DNA of 64,000 nt, taken from assembly GCF_000005505.3 (NCBI RefSeq), contig NC_016131.3, positions 62,977,355-63,041,354 of the forward strand, in the 5' to 3' direction. The notes under the pieces are model-generated. The model was not told the DNA's origin and searched no databases. It worked only from the letters and a program-made list of their open reading frames with translations. Shown here one piece after another: positions 1 to 12,356 of the stretch (the first letter of the stretch is position 1; each line of letters begins with the position of its first letter). The position numbers and the translations under genes are program-made. Source of the DNA: Brachypodium distachyon (taxonomy: Eukaryota; Streptophyta; Magnoliopsida; Poales; Poaceae).

Positions 1-2650
1 CGTTTATGGTGTGTAGACATTTTTTTAATTTATATTATACATACTATGTGATTGATGCTTAGTAGTACCAAACTGGATAGGGCTTGATAAGACCTTGAGA
101 TCGACGTACTGGAAAACCGGAACCAGAGAAAGATGTCAAGATGAAGCCGGATTTGCTTATAGTCATGTAAACCAGTGAAAGAAATGATTCTTTAATGGAG
201 CCATATACTATATATGTCTTGTTTATTCCAGAGTGTAAGTATTTCAATGGCAGAAATGATATTCAACTACACAAAGAGACGGGAAAATCGCCACAATGAA
301 CGCCTGCTCCAAGAACAGAATTAGTCCATCCAGAAGAAGGAAAAAAAAATACCCAGGAAAACCACACAAAGGACGAAACTGAAAGAAGAATATGGAACCC
401 GGGCATTTAATTATTGGCCAAAACTAGGCAAGTTGTGGATGGCGTTTAGCTTTCAGTTCAGGTGGCGGATAGGCGATGACGGGGTCTTTTCATTCTGCTG
501 AAGCTTTCTTCAGATTGGCGAAGAGGCTAGCTTGTCCATGTAGAATCTTGTCCGTCCACCAAGGCATCGGAATATTGCCATGCACATCAACAAGTCCAGG
601 AACATCGATGTCACACAACAAACAAAAACTAGTCCATTTGGCGACTCCGAGTGGGTTGAATTAATGGATGGAGTGCAGGTCCCCTCGAGCTAGAGAGAGA
701 ACTAATTATTGATTTACTGTAGAAGATTCTCCGTTGAGAATCAAGATAAGAAAAGATGATTGATTCCATGTGGATTAGCCTCCAAAAATTCTAATCGCTG
801 GCCCTTATGCATCCCTTGTTAAAAGTTTAGCTGTATCGAACTATCCAGGTGTGGTAGTTTTCTACGGCTCTGCAGTTTTTCCTACTTAATTACTGCGCTG
901 TTATTCTTTGGAATGCACACCGAGTGTTTTACTTCGTCATGTCTCTTGTGTTGATCAGCTTCTACCCCTCGTAGTTATTTTCCATGACACGATCGGCAGG
1001 TAGCATATATGTGAGTAGTAATATATTTTTTCTCAACATAAAGATGCTTATCCATACTAAAATTTTCCATGCTGCACACGCAAGTACAGCTCATTAACGA
1101 CCCACTCCCTGTCCTGAACGACGTTGAAAAACAATATCATTTCGACTCGTGCTTTATTTGCCATGCAGATAAGCTTTGAAAAGGTAGGAACATTCCTGAA
1201 TCTCTCGGTAAGACGGCAAACACAAGAACCCCTATAGTTTAACCATTCCCACCAAAGGTTGGGAGGCATATTCCATCTTCCAACTCCCATCGCCCAGCCG
1301 TTTCCCGTTCTGGCAACTCACGCACGGGACACGGCCTTTCACGTATCTCCACACTACTGGACTCGCCAAGAAATTCCTCACAAGATAATGCTAGTTATTC
1401 GGAAATGGGCCACCTGAGAGAGCTCTCCGTTCTCACTTCCCTGTCACACGGTGCTCTATTGATAATTAATCAGGAGCCACTGCTCATGCGGACCATACGC
1501 CCTTCAGTTTTTAACAATTTGGGGAGCTATCCGAGTGACATGAGATCACTGGCGTGTCTGCCGTGCGGTTCCGGCGACGACGATAATTGGTCCAGCGCAC
1601 TGCAATTCTGGGCATGCAGGCTGCTGGGAAGCAGATCAGAGGTCTCAGGTCAGCTACTTTGACGCTAGCTAGGACAAGCCTTGATCACTTGCCTGAATAT
1701 GATATGTTATCTTAGCTCAGGGCGTTAAACTTATCTGCTAATTCATGATTGTTCGATTGCCTTTTCAGTTATAAAGTAATGTAACTGAGGTTGAAAGCTT
1801 TAGCACGCTTATACCGAACCCATTCTAGCTGCCTCGAGAGTCAAGTACGAATGGCTTTTGTGGCACTGATGGGGAATTTATACATTTTTTTACGAGGTGG
1901 GGTGTTCCAGATTTAGCAATATCAGAGTGCGGAAGAAGAAGACGGAAAGATGGTTGGTGACCTGGTGAAAGTTAATGTTTCTATTTTTCTTTTCTTTTTG
2001 AGATTAAGTGATACCAGTGGTAAAACACATGTGACGACATTGTGTTTAGGCTTGTGTATATACGTTATGTTATACTCAGAATGAAACAAGTCCGTTTCTT
2101 TTTCTTTCTTTCTTTTTTTGAAGGCGAAACAAGTTCGTTTCCACTCCGAGCAGATGAATTAAACTGTTTTACACACATCGTCCAAAAGCCAAACGTTTGT
2201 TGGTGCCTCTTCAAAACAAAAGAGATCAAGAAAGGCCGGCCTCAAAAAAGAGACCAAGAAAGGCCAGGAGATCAACAAGTAAATGGGCTATTTATTCTTG
2301 CGGTTTCTCTTAGTTTTGTTAAACTGGCCGGCCCGTTCAAGGGAGATGTCGTCCGGTCCAGACGTCCAGTACAACTGATTGTTGAGTGAACAATGGAATT
2401 GTGCCACTAGCCCATTATTAAAGGTAATTGTAACCCGTGGGCTAATTCAGAAACGGGACTAGGGCTTAGTTTAGGCATTTCTGACATGTTCTGCGCTGAA
2501 CTAATTTGAGAATCTGTCATGAAAAAATATACACGAATGCAGAAAATGGGTTATCAAGATCCACCCGAATTAGGCAAAAACGTACTGGTTGGAAAAGTTG
2601 GATTATCAAGATCCACCTGAATGCCAAACTCACCATAAATTATGGGTAAG
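1..2650. other. Unassigned DNA, no supported gene
   Basis: No open frame here has domain content, plausible splice structure and codon use typical of a grass gene. The longer frames (around 476-664, 1057-1290, 1405-1662 and 2042-2389) are short and unrecognised. I see no terminal inverted repeats with target duplications. It may be decayed transposon or gene remnant. Confidence 0.4.
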
Positions 2651-2655
2651 CCCGG

Positions 2656-3976
2656 TGAAAAGGCATTTCAATCCCTAATGAGTTTTGGTGTTAGTGACAA
2701 CTTAATATGTGGACAAACCGTATGCTAAGTGTTTTCAGAAATTATATAGAATCAAGCAAAGCGGTTCGTTGCCCTCAAAGGAAAGAAGTGTAGAAAAATT
2801 TACGGTTTTTTATTTATATTGAGTCGTAGGAAAATCCGTACTATAGAGGGAGTCCATCGGGGAAGGCTTGGGTGAATCAATTTCACGTACACACAACCAC
2901 CAAATTGCACCCACCAGATAGCCTCAATCCCACCGGTGAAGATTAGCTAAAACATATTTTTGAAATGATTCTGCCTGTTTTTCCTATCCAGGGCGGCAGT
3001 ACCGGTCATCCTAGCCCGGTAGTACTGGTCACGGTAGTACCGCCCCGATACCGCACCAATGCTATGAGGTAGCAAAACGCTACTGACATATAGCGGCACT
3101 GGCACGGTACCGGTGCTGCACTACCGCTCGCTGTAGTACCGCTTGAGCTAGCGGTAGTACCGCCCTGTGCAGAAATTGCACATAACGGGCATAAATCGGG
3201 GATCATATAAAAGAGGGTTTTCGTCCCCAACGGTTCGTGACTCCATTCCTGCAAGCGTTCTTCACCTCCAAAGCTTTAAATCTCGAGATCTCTCTCCTTA
3301 GTGCTTCCCCCTGGCTAATACTTTGAGGAAAGGTTGAGAAGAGCTCGATCTAGGGTTTCACCAAATCAAAAGTTGATTCCCCTCGTTTTCTTGGTGGTTT
3401 TTGTTACTCTTGGGATTTTGGGATCCCTAGCCGGAAGGTGTCTCTTTAAGCACTCCAATCTTGTGATGAGGTGTTTGAGGATTTGGAAAGGAACCTCCAA
3501 TTTAGTTGTGGATTTGTGCCCTTCTCCTTGTTTGTTAAGGTTCGGCATCCGCCTTCAAGTAAGCCATTAGTGGAACTCACTTCGTCTTTGTGGTGTTGTG
3601 AGAGCTCATTCCACCTTTGTGGTGTGGTGAGTTGGAGAATAGAGTGAGCCTTCGTCGTGTCTCTCCCTTTGTGGTAGAGCACTCCTCCAAACGGAGACGT
3701 ACACTGATCCCAATAGGTGGAACTCCGGTGAAATCTTCGTCTTTCCGTGTGGTATCATATTTGCCCCTTTACTTACTTGCTTTACTTCATTGACTATACT
3801 TTGCTTCGGCTAGTGCTTCGGCTATTGCACTTCATACTAGGGTTGCATTCACTTTAGAGAATTTAGAAAGACATAAGATTAAGTGTTTGTATCTTTCAAG
3901 AAAAAGAAAAGTTAAAATTTGTTAGTCTCCTATTCACCCCCCCCCTCTCTCTGTAATCGACCATACCGATCTTTCA
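2656..3976 (+). mobile_element. Solo LTR of an LTR retrotransposon
   Basis: A 1,321-bp block starts TGAAA and ends TTTCA, the short inverted ends of a retroviral-type LTR, and is flanked by identical 5-bp duplications CCCGG at 2651-2655 and 3977-3981. It has a TATA box (TATAAAAG, 3206-3213), a T-rich stretch, and a C-rich tract near the 3' end followed by an end sequence familiar from grass retrotransposon LTRs. There is no gag or pol on either side, so recombination between two LTRs probably removed the interior. Plus orientation follows from the TATA box. The family is not named with certainty. Confidence 0.8.
3000..3165 (+). repeat. Cluster of GGTAGTACCG-like palindromes upstream of the LTR TATA box
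   Basis: Within the solo LTR, about five near copies of the palindromic 10-mer GGTAGTACCG occur in some 160 bp, ending about 45 bp before the TATA box at 3206. This position corresponds to U3, where LTR enhancers lie. A regulatory role is inferred from position only. Confidence 0.45.
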
Positions 3977-4027
3977 CCCGGTTACTCAGTTAGAAGCCCA
4001 AGGTTACATCATATCAGCATATATCTG

Positions 4028-7000
4028 TCTATTATATACTAATGACAATATGAAGTGCGCCGAAGGGAGCCACCACGTTGACTCACGTCACCCAAATTAT
4101 TTTGACCATTAGATCTTATATTGGATGACCAAGATTTAATAAGGATAATATATTTGATTTAATTTATGGGCTTGAAATGAAACATAAAAAAAGTTACAAA
4201 CCCACATAGGCCCAATACCCTACCGATTAATATGTGTCAAATGTAGACAGACGGCTGCTGATCGCATAGTATGTGCATCTCATTGGTTCGTTTTGCCACA
4301 TGAGATGGTTCAATCAAGAAAAAGAAAAAAGAGGCTGTCAAAAAAGAAAATAGAAACGGAACGTGTGCATGGTAGTTGCCGTAAATGGAACTTCCATTAA
4401 TGATAATTTCAAATTATATGCTTACGTGAGTAACATCTGATATGATTCCCAAGATCAATTTATGAAAACAATTTGACAAAAGGTTTATAAAAGATAAACT
4501 TAACAAATCAACAACAATTTGTATTTTAAAGATGCTTCTTTTTCCATGATGGGACCATGATTTGATGCAAGCATATTTTTGTTGGCACAAAACTCTAACA
4601 GAAACAAAATTTCAGAGTAATAAAATCAATTTTTGGTGTAATACAAACGATATTGGTCCGAGGAAACATGTCTTTGCATAATAAATCATGCAAAATGGCA
4701 ACAAGGATAATGAGTCATCGCTACAAATTCATTTGGTGTGAGTTGTGGCAAATTTTTCTGTTTTGCGAAAACAAAGGTTATATATTAAATCAACGAACCG
4801 TTAAATGCCATTTAAAAAAAATTGCAACCCCTGAAGGAAAAAATGATGCCGTTTTCCTCGCTCACTGGCCGCGTGGCATGAGACAAAATTGATCTGCCTC
4901 TAGACTTCCAAACCGTGTCGTAGAGAGGAAAACGTTTTTTACGGGCAGCTGAGGAGTAACCTGTCTGATCCAGAAGATGGCTGCGACGTCTATAAACTCT
5001 ATCAAGTTGAAGTCCACTAAATATAGTTAATTTAGCGAGCTACACATGCAGCCTATCCACATCAACATTTAATTAATTTCAAGCAGCCACGTCATCATTT
5101 TTCCACTAGCGTATCGTTCCCGCGATTCTGTCCCGACGCAATCCCCCCCGTCCCGTTCTCTTCCACCTGTCCCGTTTTCTCGAGTCAATGGCACCATTCC
5201 CGCAATATGGGCTTCGTCAGCACCCATGGGCCAAGTTTGCAGCCCAGAAAAAAAGATTGCTTCGATCCGGATTCCTGCTGCCTGCGTTGTTTCGCCCCCT
5301 GTTTCGCCTGCCCGTGCGCTTGCCAATTAATGGGGCCTGCGCTACTTCGCCTTCCCTGCCCGTCCTCCCCCGTCTGCCATTCCGTTGCTTCTTCAGTTTT
5401 TCCTCTCCCCATTCATCTTCCATTAATTCTGTAACTGAAGCTCCCATGAATTAATTAAGGACCGCCCCTCTTCCTGGTGGTTTACTAATCTCCCCACTTC
5501 CCTCCTCTTCACTCGCTGCCTTTAATCTTCAGCTAGAAGGAAGTGAACAGTCCGCTTCCGAAGTCACACCGATAGAGATCGAGAGGATCTCTCCTGCCTC
5601 TACTCCGGCGGCGCCCGGGTCACCTTCCAGCGGCCCACCTATCGCGTCCGCACCTGGGACACGCTGGACACCGTGGCCCGCTACGTCTTCACGGGGCTCA
5701 TCACGTATCGGGACACCGCCACCGCCAAAAACATCTCCGACCCCAACTAGGTCGCCGTCGGGCAGGAGCTCTGGATCCCCTTGGCCTGCAGCTGCGACCC
5801 TGTCGACGGCGTGCCCGTAGTGCATTACGCCTACGTCCGGCCGGGAGCTCTGTGGCTGGCATCGTGCAGGAGTATGGCACCACGGAGGCGGCGATTCTGG
5901 CCTTGAGCCGCTTGGCCAACGACAAGAGCCTTCTCGCCTAACAGGCACTTGAGGTACGGCAAAAAAGAATAGAGAAAAGTTCCCCCCTTTCTTTTTTGCA
6001 AGATTCCAATTGTTCTTTTTAGCGTGCAAACTGTTCGTTTGCCAGATTATGCCCACATGAAGTCTCGATCACTAGATTTTGCAGAAGTGCAGAAGAATGA
6101 GGATGATTGATACTGTTCAGGTGCAAATAAAGGACTTGGAGACTATTATCTTCTCTATATATGTATGCAGGTGATTCTATCGCAAGATTTGTGACTTTGT
6201 TTTTCTCTCTCTCAACATCTTTCCAGTCTTCTACTATTTCTCCAAGGATTTCTTTCATTAATTGGACTTCTCTGTGTACCATGCGTATGTGGCCATTTTA
6301 CACCTTGCGGGTGATTTGTTTGCAGTGGCAGTTTATAATGAGCGGCACAACTTTATTGTATAGGTTTTCAATTCTAGATCCCTTTCTAATTGTCCCCGAT
6401 CACATGCTTTATTCTCTGACTATCTGTTTTTTTATTTCAGTTGTTAAATCAACATGAATTTGACACACTGCACGTTGTTCTTACCAGGTATTACCCAACC
6501 GACCACATCTTAATTGGTTAGTTTATGCCTACCTGGTCACAAACTCACAATGGAACTGATTTATCTCTTTATTGAGATCTCAAGAGTAGCATCTAACAAT
6601 AAATAGTTTTTTTTTTAAGAGTGAGTCCCTCTGGTCTCCACATCCTTTATATTATTAAGTCTCAAACATCGTGCAAATTTCAGAGATTATAACTCAAAAT
6701 GATAACAAGTTAGGAAAAATCACGCTCCTCCTAGCCATATTTAGGAGTTGTTTACATATTTAGGAGTTGTTTATATATGCATTGATGTTATGCTATAAAC
6801 GGACATGTGTAATTTCAGTTCCAACATAAGCATTTTTAAGTTTCAAGTTTTTTTTAATGAGGTTGAATTGTGCCAAAATAAGTTTGAATAGTATACATTT
6901 GGATATGACTGTACTATGCAAGCCACATCTTAATAATAGTGCGATCTAACCTCATAGATGACCATTTCTGTGAATTATTCAGCGCTCGGTTCCCCGTCAC

Positions 7001-7113
7001 CGAATCTATAAGGTACATGAATACATGCCTTATTTCAAGAGAATCTTGACGTTTGTTCTACTCCCAGAATTGTTGCCGCATATTCCCGCAGCAACACGCG
7101 GGGTATCAACTAG
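4028..7113 (+). mobile_element. Non-autonomous Helitron carrying a gene fragment
   Basis: The left end begins TCTATTATATACTAA (an alternative TC start lies at 4024) and shares about 100 bp with other Helitron-like left ends in this window. The right end has a short hairpin (stem CCCGC at 7085-7089, GCGGG at 7098-7102), then 11 bases to a terminal CTAG followed by T, the CTRR-T signature of Helitrons. No terminal inverted repeats or target duplications are seen, as expected for rolling-circle elements. No Rep/helicase is present, so it would depend on another copy. It carries a piece of a LysM gene at 5583-5955. Confidence 0.65.
5583..5955 (+). pseudogene. Captured fragment of a LysM-domain (CEBiP/LYM-like) receptor gene
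   Basis: Translating forward from 5583 gives a LysM segment containing YRVRTWDTLDTVARYV, then VAVGQELWIPL and the Cys-rich CSCDPVDG that separates LysM repeats in GPI-anchored LysM proteins. An in-frame TAG at 5748-5750 breaks it. A frameshift near 5840 moves the second LysM (VAGIVQEYGTTEAAILAL) to another frame, and a TAA follows at 5939-5941. The homology stops at a GTACGG at 5956 that looks like an exon donor, so one exon of a parent gene was copied. Intact relatives bind chitin or peptidoglycan at the cell surface in immunity. The flanks belong to a Helitron, which probably captured it. It cannot encode a working receptor. Confidence 0.75.
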
Positions 7114-9142
7114 TTAATTTGAGAAGCAGAGTCGTCTTAAAAAAGCGACATGAGGGTTAGATGACAAGACAATTTTACTTTGTATGCATTGGTTTGATGT
7201 TTTATGAAATATTACAGTAATATGTATATGCATGCTCTAGAAACCTAAAAGTTAAAGACATTTTCCCGCGCATGCAAAAAAGTAAAATTCGGCCACAATA
7301 GGTCTGTTAGTTGTTTGTAAGAACCGACATGTGTCGTACCTGTTTGCATAGATACTGGAGTAATAAACCCGAATAAAGTTCAAATCACAAGCATGTTGCA
7401 TGGGTCATTTTAAATGCAAAATTAATTAACCCAATTAGTCTAAGAAAGGTTTGACCAATCACACTACACCTAGAAGTACATAAGCATGTTTTGAACATGA
7501 AACGATATTTTATTTCTATAAGATTTTAGTACACGAAGAACGTGAGCTAGTTGGTCGACGGTTCACATTTGTATTAGACTCATTGATTGCTCAAGGTGAT
7601 ATAAATATGTGTCTAAAATTGAATTTAGATCACCTATAAGCCGTTGGTCTTTACCGGAGCCGCTTGATCATACCTGATATATATCAGGTCCGTATACAAA
7701 ACTAGAGTTCACGTGGTGATATGTTCAGTTTGTTGTTTGCACTGGTAGCTCGTGGGCAAGTTATTTCTAGGTAGAATTTACGTGGTATTGAATTATAATA
7801 TGAGATCAAACTTTTGTGTGATTATTCTATCAGTACTCGAACTAAAATTCAGATCTAGAGCTAGCTAGAGGTATTTTTACTCTATATATAGATTATCAAA
7901 TGTCATTCATTTAAACCTACAATCGAGCCTTGAAATTTCTCAAAGGCCCCTAGTTGCCTCGTGAGAAGTATGTCTAGAACTTCCGTGAAATCCGGCCCAC
8001 TGAAACGTCACTTTCCCGGATGGCACGCCCGCCGCTGCGCCATCACACCGTGCGCCGTTGGCACTGTGCGGTGGCGTTCTCCATTCTGGAGCGCCGAACA
8101 CGTACCATGGATTTCAATTTAATAAATCGGCGTCTAGAGCTCGGACGCTATCATGGTGTTTGCTCAGCTGTCAGTGCAGGTCGTGGCTGTTGGACTCTAG
8201 GTACGTTCGGAGATGGAGATCAATACACGCCGCGTGCAAAATTACCAGTGCAACTGCTTTGGGTGAAACGAGAATCCTACGATCTTATCCACGCAGTCTG
8301 TCCTTTTTTACCTCACCGTCGATCAGGTCGGCGATGCCACCTACCCTGTTCGGGGCGGGAAATGTGCACACTGGAATAAACTTTGCAAGGAGAAAAGAAA
8401 AGGAAAGAAGAGAAAAGAAAAGGAGAGGAATATGGACAAACACTGAGTTTATCTTGAAGTGAGACGCTGTCCGATGGGGACACATTAGGCATGAGTGGGG
8501 CCGTGCTACCTTGGCCTCTGGGCTCTGGGGATGGGAGGAGGGGAGGGTGAAAAGCAATACCGGACGTCCCCGGACCCATTCGGATCGGAACGGTGCTTTA
8601 TATCTCGTGGGCGAATCAGGCATCTTCAGCTGCACGCATCCCGATCAGATAGACAGAGATCAGTGATCAAGCAGTGAGGCATCGTTTTCGTACCATAAAA
8701 CTTTTTTTTCTTTTTGCGAGGCGGACCATTAGACTTTTGTTTACAAGTATGGGGAGACAAAAGCAAATCAACCTTTCACTTGATTTTCTCTCCTTTTCTT
8801 TTCTAGGCGCTGTCCACGGGAGTCGACATGCGGCGAGAGGCCACGAGCACACGCAGAAGGAGATGCCACGTACCGAGCTGACATACAGCCCCAGACGACG
8901 CACTCCGTGTGACTGTCCTTGATGTTTCATACCTACTCCACTACTACTACTTGGGACTGCATGTGCGGGCACAGACAGAGTTGCGCACAGACACGGGCGA
9001 CATGAAACGGAAAGATCAAACAACAAGAATACCAGCAGTTCTTTCGTGTAATGTGGGAGGTTTGCTCTTCTCTAAACCAAAATGTTGTCGTTGGCGGAAG
9101 CGGAACAGGACAGAGCTAAACAACCGTCCTCATTTCTTGCGG
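7114..9142. other. Unassigned intergenic DNA
   Basis: About 2 kb with only short, low-complexity frames on either strand. A GC-richer patch at 8000-8650 contains a TTTATATC motif near 8598, but no coding region follows that I can recognise. Confidence 0.4.
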
Positions 9143-9245
9143 TCCAGTGTATTATATACTAAAAGCAATACGAAGGGTACCGAGAGAAGTCTTCACGTTG
9201 ATCCACATCACCTTAATTATTTCTAACCGTTAGATATGAGATCTA
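9143..9245 (+). repeat. Helitron-like 5' terminal segment
   Basis: TATTATATACTAAAAGCAAT followed by a block resembling GGTACCGAG, ACGTTGATCCACATCACC and an imperfect CCGTTAGAT repeats the left end of the Helitrons starting at 4028, 10506, 21646 and 22413. No matching 3' end for this copy was found. Confidence 0.5.
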
Positions 9246-9579
9246 CGAGTCTACAAATCGTTACGTATCTGGAGCATGAAGTAACCGGATTTAACGCACG
9301 TATATCTTTTAATTATACGGACTCAATCTACGATGGCACATACCCCGTACCCGTTTAAATACACCATCGATACACATAACACGTCCATGCGCTGGACAAG
9401 CTTGACTAGAAGCCATCCAGCCCGGCGAGTCGCATGCATGCTTAGTTGGTTCATAAATTAATTAATTTTCGCTATAAAAAATCAATCAATTAAATCACTT
9501 TTCAGCCTACGCAACTGCAGGCATGTATTATGATATAAGAAAAAAAAGGGCCATGTATCGGGAGCAATTAACTGTTTCG

Positions 9580-10245
9580 AGCCGAGGATTCGTCGGACTA
9601 CGACGAGTCCTCAAATAATTGCTACGCCGTGAAGCTCAAATAGGAAGTTTGCATCTGAAATTCCCAATATACCCAATTTGCAAGAACAAATCCTCAAATC
9701 TGTGAGATCCTCAATTTGGAACTTAACAAATCGATGAAATTTTTACCTCCTCGAGCGGGACGGGACACGGCAGCTCTGGGATCCGAAGAAGGAGGCCTTC
9801 GATGCATGCCTCACCGGCAGTTTCGTGCCCGTGGAGACCTAAATGAAGGCGGCCGCAAACTCTTGTTGGGCAGCCGGAAACAGAGGTGCTCGCTCCAGGA
9901 AACTCGCGCCAGAACTGGAGGGGGGAGACCCGAACAACCTACGAAACAGACGGGTGGCGGGCCACAACAGAATACCTCTCCGGCGTCCTGGTAGTGACGA
10001 AATCTTCAGGCGGGAGACGGCAGGGAAAAAGGAAAGAAGAAGGCGCGAGCGGAAATCTCCTCGACTCAACCGTTTTTTACAGGCGCGAGGGGTGGTATTC
10101 GGTAGAACGGAATAGATTTTTGCAGATTTCCAAAATATGGCGTACATTTCCAGGTCGTTTTTTTCGCCAAAAACCGTAGAACGGCGGTCATTTTTCGGAT
10201 CTGGCCGATATGCGGGATCTGCTGGAGATGCTCTGACTAACTGCA
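9580..10245. other. GC-rich unclassified segment, possible transposon end
   Basis: A GC-rich block with overlapping short frames and no domain. Its right edge reads, on the minus strand, AGAGCATCTCCAGCAG, which resembles termini of grass MITEs (GAGCATCTCCA class). No partner end or target duplication was found, so this is only a hint. Confidence 0.25.
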
Positions 10246-10384
10246 CCAGCGGATTGGGACTACAAGTTATTTCGTGAATTAGCAGGGCTCACTTCAACAA
10301 CCGTAACACGGAAAATTCTGATGTGTAAACAAGCTCCGTATTTGAAGTGTTCAAGGTTTCGGAAACACCTCTTCATCTATTCTT

Positions 10385-10480
10385 ATGTTTTATATTTTAT
10401 ATACTAAAACAATATGAGGGGTACCGAGTGAATACTTCACACTGATCTACGTCACAACCTTCGCATTTGAAGTGGTTAGC
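10385..10480 (+). repeat. Degenerate Helitron-like 5' terminal segment
   Basis: TTTATATACTAAAACAATATG followed by GGGGTACCGAG lies about 110 bp upstream of the clearer copy at 10506. It is another member of the dispersed left-end family, with no paired 3' end seen. Confidence 0.4.
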
Positions 10481-10505
10481 CTTTCATACATTATACTAAA
10501 ATCTA

Positions 10506-11869
10506 TCTATTATTATATACTAAACGCAATATGAAGGGTACCAAGGGAGGCTTCACACCAATCCACGCCACAAGCTTCGTATTTGATGTGGTCAAGGTTT
10601 CATTCATTCGTTATTTCTTTGTATGGTGTCAAACGTTACATACTGCATTAGATGATAAACACCACAAAACAACTTTTTTTTATTGTTTTTTTCATAGATC
10701 AACGGACATTTAAAGAACTCTAAGTATAATTCTACATGCCAACACATGATTCTAAATTTATTTAGGGCTACTAATTAACATCGTATACCGGCTAAATAAC
10801 AAACAGAAAACACTTAATCAAATATCGCTAAGTCAAAAAAGCAAATAGCCAACCCACGTTCTAAACTTTAATGCAGGTATTGATAGCATAAACACGTAAA
10901 ACTTTAATCTCAGATGATGACTTTAAAAATAATTATACCTACTAATATAGCTTGACGTACACACGAATACACGATCTATCGGTATAAAAGGGTGATTGGC
11001 CAATTCAGCTTGTGAACTATATTTTTTTTTACATATGTTATTTATATACCACACATGATCGGTTCCCTTCGGTAGCTAATATCCACCGTAGTTTTCCCTG
11101 CTATCACGTGCTCTGGATAGCACATCGACAAGGTGTCACTACTCTGGTATGCGTTTTACCTTGGAGGGATCATCTACTTTGATGCTAGATTGGTGGATCG
11201 TTCTGGAGAAATTCTAGCGGCTAGGAGGTATAAGCTAGCTACGGGGATTTGCAACATGCTTCACCAACGTCTACTCCCAATACACCATTGGCGAGTTAGA
11301 GAGTGATCTTGGGTTGTTCGTACGGTAGCAAAATTATAAATTACTGGCCTTAATTCGAGATGCATGGCTAATATCACCTCAAATAATTAATTTACATTTT
11401 TGCAAGAATAAGACAGTAACAAGTATTTGAGCAATTATAACTATGCATCTCAACATGTGGCCCTATTAGGTAAAGACAGGATGTTCGTAGGTGATCTGAA
11501 CTTTTCTCTTCTTCACAAAGGGGTAATACTTGGGCCATCTGAACTTTAACTATAAGTACTTGGTTAATATCACCAACAAACTATCAATTAGTCAGACGCT
11601 AAATTTGAATGATCTAACCTTTAGTACTGGATTTTGGTATAATATAGCATACAAATAAAAGAAATCCTAAGGTCGAAAACATGATTGACTCCTTGTATAC
11701 ACTTTTATACTTTAAAGAGTTGTTATATTGATTAATTCTACTTTTCCATACGTATACACTAGGGTTGATTAATTCTGCTTTGAACAGTAAATAGTACATC
11801 AATACATATCTACGTTAATTAGAAAATAAAATTGATTAAAATTGTTTGCGCGGGACATCATCATGCTAG
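10506..11869 (+). mobile_element. Small non-autonomous Helitron
   Basis: It starts TCTATTATTATATACTAAAC after an A and ends with GCGCGGGACATCATCATG then CTAG, followed by T, the same 3' type as the end at 39554. About 400 bp of the interior (10760-11030 and around 11360-11400) match 22905-23380 in the Helitron that starts at 21646, so the two are relatives. The terminal hairpin is degenerate. No coding content was recognised. Confidence 0.55.
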
Positions 11870-12240
11870 TTCTGGTGTAAAGATAGTAACCGTCCAGTTG
11901 TGCATAAGGACATCCTGGAGTCCTGGACGACGATAAATCTGCCGATTCACTTCCACGTCAGTGTCCTTTCTCCGTGAAGGATTACTTTTCAAAGGGTAGA
12001 TGAACCGCTGAACTAGTAATGCAGATGGGTCCATCAACCAAACCGCAAATGTTTCCGTTCAGGAAAAGAAAACAGCAAATGCAAACCCATGGACACCAAG
12101 GTGGAACGAAACAGGCTCACACCTAGCGTCCAGAACGCTCCCGTGTGTCCCCCACATGTCATTTAGACGTAACATTCCGCACCACAATTTTCACGACTCA
12201 CCTTGGATCCCTTGGCACTACTCCAGGCAGCAGACGGGCA
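11870..12240. promoter_or_regulatory. Upstream region of the lectin gene
   Basis: This 370-bp stretch lies directly 5' of the lectin TATA box. It contains a CCACGTCAG motif near 11952 (ACGT core, as in bZIP sites). Related r40 genes in rice respond to abscisic acid and salt; whether this site does so is inference. Confidence 0.35.
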
Positions 12241-12248
12241 CACCCTTC

Positions 12249-12254
12249 TATAAA
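12249..12254 (+). promoter_or_regulatory. TATA box of the lectin gene
   Basis: TATAAA lies 108 bp before the ATG at 12357. This implies a transcript start around 12280 and a pyrimidine/A-rich leader of about 75 bases. Confidence 0.7.
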
Positions 12255-12356
12255 TGGGACCCAATGCTCGCAGTTTCTCATCGCCCCGTCCAAAACCTTC
12301 CTTCTTCCTGACTTCACACAATCCAACCCTCCCCCAAAACCCCGAGAAGATCGAAG

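Noticed and set aside
5529..6056. 175-codon minus-strand frame
   Set aside because: It runs antisense to the LysM fragment, whose forward translation matches a known family; the antisense one does not.
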